A stretch of DNA of 27,801 bases from an uncultured Pseudorhodobacter sp. (GTDB taxonomy: Bacteria; Pseudomonadota; Alphaproteobacteria; Rhodobacterales; Rhodobacteraceae): assembly GCA_937910975.1 (NCBI GenBank), contig CALEMZ010000428.1, forward strand, positions 1 through 27,801, read 5' to 3'. The position numbers and the translations under genes are program-made. This document shows positions 8,115-15,333 of this stretch, piece after piece. The notes beneath the pieces were generated by a model. That model saw nothing but the letters and a program-made list of their open reading frames with translations. It was not told the origin of the DNA and made no database searches. Positions within the stretch are counted from its first letter, which is position 1. Each line of letters begins with the position of its first letter.

Positions 8115-9041
8115 ATGTCAAAGATAATTATCACTTGTGCCATCACTGGCTCGATTCACACACCGTCGATGTCCCCCTACCTGCCGGTGACCGCTGAAGA
8201 AATCACCGAAAGCTCCATCGACGCCGTCGAGGCGGGGGCCGCGATCCTGCACCTGCATGCGCGCGACCCTGCAGATGGGCGGCCCTCGGCCGATCCTGCA
8301 CATTTCATGGCCTTCCTGCCGCAGATCAAACAGCGCTGTGATGCGGTGCTGAATATCACAACAGGTGGCAGTGCGACGATGACGATGGACCAGCGGCTTG
8401 CAGCGCCAAAGCGGGCCGCGCCAGAGATGTGTTCGCTGAACATGGGTTCGATGAACTTTGCGATTTATCCGGCGGCCGCGCGGATTACCGAGTGGAAATA
8501 CGACTGGGAGAAGCCTTTTCTTGAGGGTTCCGACGATCTGGTGTTCAAAAACACCCCGCGCGACATGGCCAATATCTTGCAAGAGATGGGCGACAAACGC
8601 GGCGCGCGGTTCGAATTCGAATGCTACGATCTTAGTCATCTCTATATGCTGAAACATTTCGTAGACCGTGGGCTGGTGCGTGGCCCGCTGTTCATCCAAT
8701 TCGTCTTTGGTGTGCTGGGCGGCATGGGGCCGGACCCGGAAAACCTGACCCATATGAAGCTCATCGCTGACAAGCTTTTTGGCGACACTTACGCATTCTC
8801 GGTGCTGGCGGCGGGGCGGCACCAGATGCCGCTGATCACGATGTCCGCCATCTTGGGTGGCCATGTCCGCGTGGGGCTGGAGGACAGTCTGATGATCTCA
8901 CGCGGGACGCTGGCGCGCAGCAATGCCGAACAGGTGCGCAAGATCCGCCGCATTGTCGAAGACCTTGGCCGCACTGTAGCCACCCCCGACGAGGCGCGAC
9001 AGATGCTGCATCTCAAGGGCGCAGACCGGACGGAAATCTGA
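8115..9041 (+). CDS. BKACE-family beta-keto acid cleavage enzyme
   Basis: A 308-residue member of the DUF849/BKACE family, founded by 3-keto-5-aminohexanoate cleavage enzyme (Kce). These Zn enzymes condense a beta-keto acid with acetyl-CoA and split it into acetoacetate and a new acyl-CoA. The Zn ligands are visible: His46 and His48 in LHLHARDP and Glu256 in HVRVGLEDS, with Arg252 and Asp257 at the spacing of the Kce active-site residues and Glu169 in EFECYD. NITTGGS and QFVFGVLGGMGPDP are further family motifs. It starts nine bases after the aminotransferase, fitting a transaminate-then-cleave sequence. The family acts on several beta-keto acids, including 3-keto-5-aminohexanoate, dehydrocarnitine and beta-ketoglutarate, so the exact one here is not determined. 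Confidence 0.93.
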   Translation: MSKIIITCAITGSIHTPSMSPYLPVTAEEITESSIDAVEAGAAILHLHARDPADGRPSADPAHFMAFLPQIKQRCDAVLNITTGGSATMTMDQRLAAPKRAAPEMCSLNMGSMNFAIYPAAARITEWKYDWEKPFLEGSDDLVFKNTPRDMANILQEMGDKRGARFEFECYDLSHLYMLKHFVDRGLVRGPLFIQFVFGVLGGMGPDPENLTHMKLIADKLFGDTYAFSVLAAGRHQMPLITMSAILGGHVRVGLEDSLMISRGTLARSNAEQVRKIRRIVEDLGRTVATPDEARQMLHLKGADRTEI

Positions 9042-9044
9042 GCC

Positions 9045-9527
9045 ATGGAAGGCATTGCCATTGCGCGGGTTTCGCAGGTCGAGATCCCTTTGCTGGACGC
9101 CGCCCTGCGCCAGCTCGCCGTCGATCTGGGCGATGACTATAGGTCGGATATGGCGACACTGGAGGCGGCGCTCTGTGAACCCGGAGCAGGTTGCTTCGCC
9201 CTGCTCGCCAGCCGCGACGGCAGGCCGATGGGTGCGGCCCTTGCCGCGCCGGTCTTTTCCACCACGCGCGGCGGGGCTGGCCTGTTCGTAAGCGACCTCT
9301 GGGTCGCACAAGACGCCCGTGGCCAAGGACTGGCGCGGCGGCTTTTGGCAAAAACCCTGCAAGAAGGCGCACACCGCAACACCGGGCGTTTTCTGAAACT
9401 CACCGTCTATCACGACACCCTTGGGGCCCGTGCCGTCTATGACCGGCTTGGCTTCTCCGCGTCGGCAGACGAGACGAACATGTTCCTTACGGGCGCCGCG
9501 CTCGAAACCCTGAAAGAGACAGTATGA
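9045..9527 (+). CDS. GNAT-family N-acetyltransferase
   Basis: A 160-residue GNAT-fold enzyme expected to transfer acetyl from acetyl-CoA to an amine. The acetyl-CoA pyrophosphate loop is visible as DARGQGLARRLL at residues about 89-100, preceded by the beta-4 strand FVSDLWVAQ, and followed by LKLTVYHDTLGARAVYDRLG, the usual motif B region. It starts four bases after the BKACE stop and overlaps the downstream deacetylase gene by ATGA, so the two opposing activities are probably translated together. I infer a small-molecule amine acceptor, possibly the distal amino group of the operon's substrate. Protein acetylation cannot be excluded. Confidence 0.85.
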   Translation: MEGIAIARVSQVEIPLLDAALRQLAVDLGDDYRSDMATLEAALCEPGAGCFALLASRDGRPMGAALAAPVFSTTRGGAGLFVSDLWVAQDARGQGLARRLLAKTLQEGAHRNTGRFLKLTVYHDTLGARAVYDRLGFSASADETNMFLTGAALETLKETV

Positions 9528-10552
9528 AAGCCATCTTCGACGACCGCCAGTGGAAGCACCAACCGAAGCACTTCATGGCCAATGGTGCAATCCTGCCTAA
9601 CCCGGAACAGCCCGAGCGGATCGACCGGCTGCTTACTGGCGCGCGGGATGCCGGGTGCAGCGTCGAGGCGCCTAAGGATGCAGGATTGGGCCCGATCGCG
9701 GCGCTCCATTCGCCAGAATACCTTGTTTTTCTTCAGAATATCCATACTCGCTGGAAGCGCATCGACGGCGCGGGCGACGAGGTGATCCCAAACATCCACC
9801 CCGCTAACCGCAGTGACAGCTATCCCAAATCGGCCGTCGGTCAAGCCGGCTTCCATCAGGCCGACACGGCATGCCCGATCGCCAAAGGCACTTGGGAGGC
9901 CGCATATTGGTCGGCTCAATCCGCCATCACCGGGGCCGACCTGCTTTTGGGTGGTGAGAAATCCGCATATGCGCTTTCACGCCCTCCGGGGCATCATGCC
10001 TTTGGCGATCTGGCCGGGGGCTTTTGCTTTCTGAACAATTCAGCCATCGCGGCCGAGCGGTTGCGCGCCCAAGGCCTGCGTCCTGCAATTCTGGATGTAG
10101 ACGTGCATCACGGCAACGGGACACAGGGCATCTTTTATCACCGCAGTGATGTGCTGACGGTTTCGATCCATGCTGATCCCGAACGGTTCTATCCGTTTTT
10201 CTGGGGTCAGGCGCATGAACGTGGAACGGGCGAAGGCCTGGGTTACAACCTGAACCTGCCGCTGGCGCGTGGCACGGCTGACGACGCCTACCTCGCGACG
10301 CTCGCCGTGGCGTTGCAGCGGATCAAGGCCTTTGGCGCGGATGTGGTCGTTGTGGCGCTTGGGCTGGATGCCTTTATCGACGACCCGTTCAAAGGCCTTG
10401 CGGTCACCGAGGTCGGGTTTGGCAGGATAGGTGCCGCGATCGCCAGTCTGGGTCTTCCCTGCCTCTTTGTTCAGGAGGGCGGCTATCTATGCGACGAACT
10501 TGGTGCAAATCTGACATCTACTCTCAAGGGTTTCGAGGAAAACGCCGCCTGA
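9524..10552 (+). CDS. Acetylpolyamine amidohydrolase-like deacetylase (class II HDAC family)
   Basis: A 342-residue zinc deacetylase, close in length and residue numbering to the Mycoplana acetylpolyamine amidohydrolase (341 residues). The His pair is His157-His158 in RPPGHHAFGD, the Zn ligands are Asp193 and His195 in DVDVHHGNGTQ and Asp282 in GLDAFIDD, and the transition-state Tyr is Tyr321 in QEGGYLCDE. All catalytic residues are present. Such enzymes remove acetyl from acetylputrescine, acetylcadaverine and related terminal amines, releasing acetate. It is the last gene of the operon and overlaps the GNAT gene by four bases. I infer deacetylation of an omega-acetamido group of the substrate or an intermediate. 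Confidence 0.92.
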   Translation: MKAIFDDRQWKHQPKHFMANGAILPNPEQPERIDRLLTGARDAGCSVEAPKDAGLGPIAALHSPEYLVFLQNIHTRWKRIDGAGDEVIPNIHPANRSDSYPKSAVGQAGFHQADTACPIAKGTWEAAYWSAQSAITGADLLLGGEKSAYALSRPPGHHAFGDLAGGFCFLNNSAIAAERLRAQGLRPAILDVDVHHGNGTQGIFYHRSDVLTVSIHADPERFYPFFWGQAHERGTGEGLGYNLNLPLARGTADDAYLATLAVALQRIKAFGADVVVVALGLDAFIDDPFKGLAVTEVGFGRIGAAIASLGLPCLFVQEGGYLCDELGANLTSTLKGFEENAA

Positions 10553-11004
10553 GCAAGATAGGCTTTTCCGCGCCATCGGCAGAAGGGGCATTTCATGAAC
10601 TGCCACCTGCTTCTGACGATTGCGATTTATCATACTCCCGGTAAACGGGCCTTCCTGCTCTCATGAGTATGCTCAAATGCCTATCGGTGGTGGGTGCAGA
10701 ACATCACCTTACCACGTGGGTACTGGAAAATGCGCAACCACCACACAGTGTTTGCATCAAACTCAACACTCACATTTCGACGCAACGGCAGGGGATGAAG
10801 CGGGGCCAGCAGGTAAGGTCTCTGCCGTTGGCAATTCTAGAAAAACGCTTGGTGCAAACACGTTAGAAACGGAGTGCCGTCACCGATCGCCTTCGAACCG
10901 CAGCAGAAACTGCAAGGCGTCTGGGAAACTAGGGGCTATTCACCCCAAATCAAGCAAAATAAGGAAATGCGAGGCTCCGGGCGGCAGAAGGTCGTCCAGA
11001 CGGT
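10553..11004. other. Gap between convergent operons with inverted repeats
   Basis: No convincing gene. CATACTC at 10631-10637 pairs with GAGTATG at 10665-10671 around an inner CCCG/CGGG stem, about 80 bases after the deacetylase stop; it may be a terminator although no T-run follows. A nested inverted repeat lies at 10748-10861: outer arms GTGTTTGCATCAA (10748-10760) and TTGGTGCAAACAC (10849-10861) match at 12 of 13, and inner arms CAACGGCAG (10782-10790) and CTGCCGTTG (10822-10830) match perfectly. The remainder shows nothing I recognise. Confidence 0.5.
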
Positions 11005-11760
11005 TCAGTATGACAGTACCGTTTTGCCCAATTTTCCGGGAAAGGCAGGCCCGGGCTTTAGACCGGAAAGGCGCCCCATGTGCCAAGCGAGGGCCTGATT
11101 GCTGCTGACAACAGGTCGCCCCAGCTCCGCTTCCAGATCATCAATGATATCGAGCGTCCTGAGGTTCGTGCAGGACAGGAATACGCCGTCGACGTGCTCT
11201 TTCTGGCCGATGTGCAGGGCCGCATCGCGGATCGAGGCCGGGTCTATCCGGGCGACACGGGCCTCGACTTCCTCGCCGAAGGACAAGGTTTCGACCACTT
11301 CAATCCCGGCGGCCTCAAAGGCGCGGCAGATCGGTGCTGCAACTGGTGGAGTGTAAGGCGAAACGATTGCCAAACGCCGGACCGAGAGCGCCCTGAATGC
11401 GTTGATCGCTGCCGTCAGCGGGTCGGTCACGGCTTTGGTCGTCGCGTGGCCGCTTATCAGCTTGGCGACACTGTCCGCGCCGATCTGGGCCGTCCCAGAG
11501 GTGCAGGCATATCCGATGGCGTCAAAACGAGCGGCCGGCGGCAGCAGCCCCGCCGCTGTTGGCAAGAAGGTTTCCATCGCCGCAATAGTGTCGGGATTAA
11601 GCTCATCGCCAGACGAAACACGGGTGACATATAGCGCCACCTCAGATGAGGCGAACAGCCGCCGCATGTCTTGTTCCACGGTTTCATCAACTTGCAGCAC
11701 AATCAACCCGAGCGTATGCGTTCCGATTTGACCTGTAAGACGGTAAGGAAAGCTGCTCAT
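11005..11760 (-). CDS. eutA: EutA, Asp/Glu racemase-family protein of hydroxyectoine use
   Basis: A 251-residue member of the Asp/Glu racemase superfamily (maleate isomerase / arylmalonate decarboxylase branch) that best fits EutA. The paired catalytic cysteines are Cys86 in GYACTSGTA and Cys197 in LSCTNLRT. EutA is associated genetically with EutB and EutC in converting hydroxyectoine to ectoine, but its exact reaction is unsettled. The start ATG at 11760 overlaps the stop of the M24 gene (ATGA); an upstream in-frame extension would run into that gene and is not needed. Unusually it is not beside eutB and eutC, which are on the opposite strand from 21848. It is the last gene of a three-gene operon. 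A general maleate-isomerase-like role is the main alternative. Confidence 0.75.
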   Translation of the reverse strand: MSSFPYRLTGQIGTHTLGLIVLQVDETVEQDMRRLFASSEVALYVTRVSSGDELNPDTIAAMETFLPTAAGLLPPAARFDAIGYACTSGTAQIGADSVAKLISGHATTKAVTDPLTAAINAFRALSVRRLAIVSPYTPPVAAPICRAFEAAGIEVVETLSFGEEVEARVARIDPASIRDAALHIGQKEHVDGVFLSCTNLRTLDIIDDLEAELGRPVVSSNQALAWHMGRLSGLKPGPAFPGKLGKTVLSY

Positions 11761-12923
11761 GCGTGAATCTCCGGCAGATCGGCAGGGGTGCGCCGGCACA
11801 AAAGCTGCGGCCCGTCTGCGTAAAGGACGATGTCTTCCTCATGTACCATGATGCGCCCGGGTGCGGTGACGACACCGGGTTCAAGCGTCAACACCATGCC
11901 TTCACGCAAGGGGGCCTGATCTAGTGGGGTGAAAGACGGCCACTCGGTCAGCGTGATACCGAGCCCATGACCGAACCGCCCACCTGAGGGCGTGGCTCCG
12001 GCATCGGTCAGGCCCTTAATCAAAAGACTGTGCACATCGGAGGCAACCATGCCGGGCCGCAAGCGCTCGAGCACGGTTTCGGTCGCGCGGAACAGTGCAT
12101 GATGCGCCCGCTTTGCCACGTCCGAGGCCCGGCCAATGGCATAGTTGCGGTCGAAGTCGCAGAAATATCCGTTTCGAACGGCACCCGTATCCAGCATCAG
12201 GACATCGCCCTTTGCCAAAGGCTGCTGGCCTGCGGGCGAGATAACGTCGCCGTAGCCGTCTTGCCCGGCACCGCCAGCAACATAGCTTACCCAGTCGGCA
12301 CCTTCTTGAAGCAGCGTGATCTGGAAATCACGAAAGACCTCGTCCAGCGGCTTTCCTGCGGCGACAAACTCCGGCACGCGGGCAAAGGTGCGGTCTGCAA
12401 TGGCGCAGGTTTCGCGGATCAATCCGACCTCAGCTTCGGACTTGATCTCGCGGACGCGCTGGATGGTGGCGGTTCCATCGATAAAGCTGCGCGGGGCGAT
12501 GCGGGTGGCGACGGTGCCGTAATCGCCAAGCGGCATCCGCAGATGGGTCTCCAACCCCATTGGCACGCCGATGCGCCCGTTTGTTGGTGTCAGGGCGCAT
12601 AATGTCTCGGTCAGCAGGCTTACACCATCGTCGCGCGGGTCGGGGGCGTCCCATGTGCGGACGATGGGCATCCATGTGCGCCCCATCAACTCCGCCCCGA
12701 TCGAGGGGATAACGGCCACCGGGTCGCCCGCCGCCGGGACGACGACGAACCACGGGCGCGCCGGGCTTTCCCAAAACCGTGTCAAAAAGCCGGAAATGTA
12801 GAAAACATCGGCCGCCGAGGTCAGCAACAGGGCATGCAGTCCTTCTTCGGCCATGCGGGCCTGAAGCCGGTGGACGCGCCCCCGGAATTCAGCCTCGGCA
12901 AATATGAGCGAGCGGTCAGCCAT
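11757..12923 (-). CDS. M24-family metallopeptidase (Xaa-Pro dipeptidase-like)
   Basis: A 388-residue pita-bread-fold hydrolase: creatinase-like N-terminal domain (about 1-150) and M24 catalytic domain (about 160-388). Unlike DoeA in this window, it keeps the metal ligands: Asp245 in MLDTGA, Asp256 in CDFDR, His319 in GHGLGI, Glu348 in LTLEPG and Glu363 in VHEEDIVL. It is therefore probably a true di-metal amide or Pro-peptide hydrolase. The ATG at 12923 overlaps the stop of the ammonia-lyase-like gene by ATGGCTGA, and its stop overlaps eutA, so all three are translationally coupled. Context suggests a small amide or cyclic amidine substrate in place of peptides, but that is inference. Confidence 0.88.
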   Translation of the reverse strand: MADRSLIFAEAEFRGRVHRLQARMAEEGLHALLLTSAADVFYISGFLTRFWESPARPWFVVVPAAGDPVAVIPSIGAELMGRTWMPIVRTWDAPDPRDDGVSLLTETLCALTPTNGRIGVPMGLETHLRMPLGDYGTVATRIAPRSFIDGTATIQRVREIKSEAEVGLIRETCAIADRTFARVPEFVAAGKPLDEVFRDFQITLLQEGADWVSYVAGGAGQDGYGDVISPAGQQPLAKGDVLMLDTGAVRNGYFCDFDRNYAIGRASDVAKRAHHALFRATETVLERLRPGMVASDVHSLLIKGLTDAGATPSGGRFGHGLGITLTEWPSFTPLDQAPLREGMVLTLEPGVVTAPGRIMVHEEDIVLYADGPQLLCRRTPADLPEIHA

Positions 12924-13962
12924 CCTCGCGACCCTCACTCAGTATTGCCAGCACATGCGCATCCGCAGGCAGGGCAAGACCGGCAAGCAAGGCCGCAAGC
13001 CCCGCCCCGCCGGATGGTGTGGTATGCAAGCCGAAGCCGGCAAGTTCGGCCACCCCGCTAGCCGCCTCATCCTCGCTTATGGTGACGAACAGATCTGCGT
13101 CGCAGGCAAGGCCCGCCAGCGCAATCATGGAAGGGGTTTTGCAATCCAGCCGCCCCATGTTCGAGGTTGGGCCCTCTGTCGTGGTCACCGCACGGTTTCG
13201 GATGCTTTCCATCAGGGCTGGGGCGACCTCAGGTTCGACCACGATGATGATCGGAGCGTCGCCCCAAGTGACGCGGGCATGGGCCGCCACGGCGGCGGCC
13301 ATCCCGCCGACACCTGCCTGCAAGACAATGTGGGTGGGTGCCGCGTCGATCTGGGCGACGGTTTCGGCGGAGAGTTGCAGGTAACCTTCCATCACGCGCA
13401 GCGGCCATTCGGTATATCCGGGCCATGAACTGTCGGACAAAAGCGTCCAATCGTTGCTGCGCGCCGAAGCTTCCGCCGCCTCCATGCTCTCTTCATAGGT
13501 TGCACCGGCACGCACGACCTCGGCACCCATAGCGCGCAGGCGGATGGCGAAGGCCTCAGGCACCGCTTCGCTTAGATAAATCACCGCTTTGGCCCCGAAC
13601 AGCCGTGCCCCGGCCGCAACGGACAGCCCGTGATTGCCTGCGCTGGCCGTGACGAAGATGCGGCCCGTCAAGGCGTTGGCCCAGTCCTTTTCTTGTACCA
13701 CCTCTTCCGCCGCAGATGCGATCGCGTAGGCAGCACCAAGGGCCTTGAAGCTGCCAAGCCCCATCCGGCGGCTTTCATCCTTGACATACATGCGCGCCAC
13801 ACCTGTATGCCGGGCCAGATCCGGCAGGTCCAGAAGTGGCGTTGGCTGATGCGCCGGGCAGAGCGATAGAAGCTGCGCGACACCGTCCGTCGTAACAAGG
13901 GGGCGGGGCGAAAGACCCGCGAGCCCTTCAAAGCGAAGCGGGTTTGAAAGTGACACCGGCAT
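12916..13962 (-). CDS. Diaminopropionate ammonia-lyase-like PLP enzyme
   Basis: A 348-residue fold-type II PLP enzyme. YVKDESRRMGLGSFKALGAA contains the Schiff-base Lys73 and is the hallmark of diaminopropionate ammonia-lyases. DSSWPGYTEWP corresponds to the region with a catalytic Asp in the E. coli enzyme, and SNMGRLDCKTPS and TPSGGAGLAALL are further shared motifs. It is shorter than typical members (about 400 residues). The known reaction turns 2,3-diaminopropionate into pyruvate and ammonia; a related diamino acid such as diaminobutyrate or its hydroxy form is possible here. The open frame extends upstream, but the ATG at 13962 (MPVSLSNPLRF) gives the natural N-terminus. First gene of the operon with the M24 enzyme and EutA, divergent from an AsnC regulator. 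Confidence 0.82.
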   Translation of the reverse strand: MPVSLSNPLRFEGLAGLSPRPLVTTDGVAQLLSLCPAHQPTPLLDLPDLARHTGVARMYVKDESRRMGLGSFKALGAAYAIASAAEEVVQEKDWANALTGRIFVTASAGNHGLSVAAGARLFGAKAVIYLSEAVPEAFAIRLRAMGAEVVRAGATYEESMEAAEASARSNDWTLLSDSSWPGYTEWPLRVMEGYLQLSAETVAQIDAAPTHIVLQAGVGGMAAAVAAHARVTWGDAPIIIVVEPEVAPALMESIRNRAVTTTEGPTSNMGRLDCKTPSMIALAGLACDADLFVTISEDEAASGVAELAGFGLHTTPSGGAGLAALLAGLALPADAHVLAILSEGREDG

Positions 13963-14140
13963 ATTTGCAACCTCATGACCTCGACCAGTGTAGAGACTAG
14001 CAGAGGGCAGCCCTGTTTTCCCGGAAAAGTTCTGGCTTGGCTGGCCGAAAAAACTCTTTGATGGGCTGAATTGGTCCGGAAATAGTCTGGCCAGCGCGCC
14101 AAGTGTTGCCCGGCACTGCTTTTCGGCTATAGCATTGCGA
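13963..14140. promoter_or_regulatory. Divergent promoter region with repeated CCGGAAA
   Basis: The stretch between the ammonia-lyase-like gene and the AsnC gene holds an interrupted palindrome TTTTCC-C-GGAAAA at 14016-14028 and a further CCGGAAA at 14076-14082, with a related GGCCGAAAAA near 14043. Such scattered half-sites would fit an AsnC/Lrp regulator acting on both genes. No clear -35/-10 pair was identified. Assignment is tentative. Confidence 0.3.
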
Positions 14141-14617
14141 ATGGACTCGTTCGACGCCCGGATTTTGGATGCGCTGCAGCACAACGCCCGCCTGACCGCC
14201 GAGGGGCTGTCCCTAATCGTCGGGCTATCCGCGGATGCCTGCCGCAAACGCCTTGGCCGCCTGCGCGGGTCTGGCGTGATAGAGGCCGAAACCGCGCGCC
14301 TGTCCCCCGAACGATTGGGCCGTGGACTGACCCTGATCGTCGAAGTCACTTTGCAGAATGAACGCCTGATTGACCTTGACCGCTTCAAGCGCCAAATGCT
14401 GGAAGCGCCTGAGGTGATGCAGTGCTATTATGTGACCGGCAATGCCGACTTTATCCTGATTCTGACCTCTCGCGACATGGCTGATTTCGAGGATTTCACG
14501 CGAAGGCATTTCTTTTCCGAAGACAACGTCCTGCGGTTCCGTACCAGCGCGGTGATGGACCGGGTGAAGGTTGGTTTCACCCTGCCGGTGTCCGGTCAGG
14601 ACTTTTCCGAAACCTGA
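14141..14617 (+). CDS. AsnC/Lrp-family transcriptional regulator
   Basis: A 158-residue Lrp/AsnC protein: helix-turn-helix at residues about 3-50 (FDARILDALQHNARLTAEGL, then SADACRKRLGRLRGSGVIE) and a C-terminal ligand-binding RAM domain (MQCYYVTGNADFILILTSRD). These proteins form octamers or similar assemblies that sense amino acids. It is divergent from the ammonia-lyase/M24/eutA operon, which it probably controls. The ATG at 14141 is preferred; an in-frame TTG six bases upstream is possible, and neither has a clear RBS. Its 3' end overlaps the convergent GntR gene by 22 bases. A second AsnC-type gene occurs at 23932. Confidence 0.92.
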   Translation: MDSFDARILDALQHNARLTAEGLSLIVGLSADACRKRLGRLRGSGVIEAETARLSPERLGRGLTLIVEVTLQNERLIDLDRFKRQMLEAPEVMQCYYVTGNADFILILTSRDMADFEDFTRRHFFSEDNVLRFRTSAVMDRVKVGFTLPVSGQDFSET

Positions 14618-15333
14618 ACCGATTTGGTGGAACCGCCCCCCGCCTCTTGGCGCGTGGTCACTCCTTTTAGCATTCGATTAAAACTCATCGAGATATGCGC
14701 CCGCTGGATCAGCGACGCGGCGTGAAGGTCCCCGACCTTCAGGGCCGTCAGAATGTCGTCCACCTCGCGGTTGAACACAATGGCCTCCTCGCTCATGTCG
14801 ATTGTCGAGGCCTTGATTGATTTCAGCCAGATGCGCGCGGTTCGGAAATACAGTCTTTCACTGATGTCGCGCAGAGGTTCATTTTCGGTCAGGCGCAATA
14901 GCGCGAGGAAGAAATCCATGTTGATCTGGGCAAAATGACGCGGATCGGGGTCGCCGATCAGCGCGTGCGAGCGGGCGGCCAGTTCAAGAAACTCAGACCA
15001 AAGGGCGGCGTCGGGTTGGACTGGGTCCAGCCGGCCCGTCAGTTCCGCCAGTTCCAGACGCAGCCGATAGGTCTGCTCCATTTCTTCGATCTCGACATCG
15101 GTGACGAAGGTCCCGACGCCCTGTACCGATTGCAGCAACCCTTCGCCCTCAAGCCGCACGAGCACCCGACGCAATGGTGTCCGGCTGACGCCAAATTCCT
15201 CAGCAAGGGTTTGTTCTGAAAGGCGCATCCCCGGGGGGTAGTCCAACAGGCATATCCGGCTGCGGAGTTCGGCGTGCAGCCGCTCAAAACGGTCGCGGGC
15301 GTTTGGGGTGTTCAACTTTGTTCCGATGTTCAA
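14596..15333 (-). CDS. GntR-family (FCD-type) transcriptional regulator
   Basis: A 245-residue GntR/FadR-type repressor candidate. The winged HTH is at residues about 15-85 (LRSRICLLDYPPGMRLSEQT, VSRTPLRRVLVRLEGEGLL) and the C-terminal all-helical FCD domain at about 90-220. Some FCD metal-binding positions seem altered: FFLALLRLTENEPL has Phe where His is usual and FNREVDDILTAL lacks the usual His, although AHI near the end is kept. The start is TTG at 15333, overlapping the transporter stop (TTGA). As last gene of the doeA operon it likely governs ectoine genes and its own expression. The ectoine regulator known in many bacteria is the MocR-type EnuR, which is not in this window. Confidence 0.92.
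   Translation of the reverse strand: MNIGTKLNTPNARDRFERLHAELRSRICLLDYPPGMRLSEQTLAEEFGVSRTPLRRVLVRLEGEGLLQSVQGVGTFVTDVEIEEMEQTYRLRLELAELTGRLDPVQPDAALWSEFLELAARSHALIGDPDPRHFAQINMDFFLALLRLTENEPLRDISERLYFRTARIWLKSIKASTIDMSEEAIVFNREVDDILTALKVGDLHAASLIQRAHISMSFNRMLKGVTTRQEAGGGSTKSVQVSEKS

Noticed and set aside
10748..10861. Integron attC site
   Set aside because: Inverted arms are present but the conserved core triplets at the ends are not in place and there is no integrase or cassette array.
10620..11108. Plus-strand open frame of 162 residues in the gap before eutA
   Set aside because: Composition is random-like (many Cys, Ser, Arg), it runs into the 3' end of eutA on the other strand, and no RBS or motif is visible.
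12916..14388. N-terminal extension of the DAPAL-like protein to 490 residues
   Set aside because: The extension overlaps the divergent AsnC gene and the intergenic region, and its Arg/Ser-rich translation has no family similarity.
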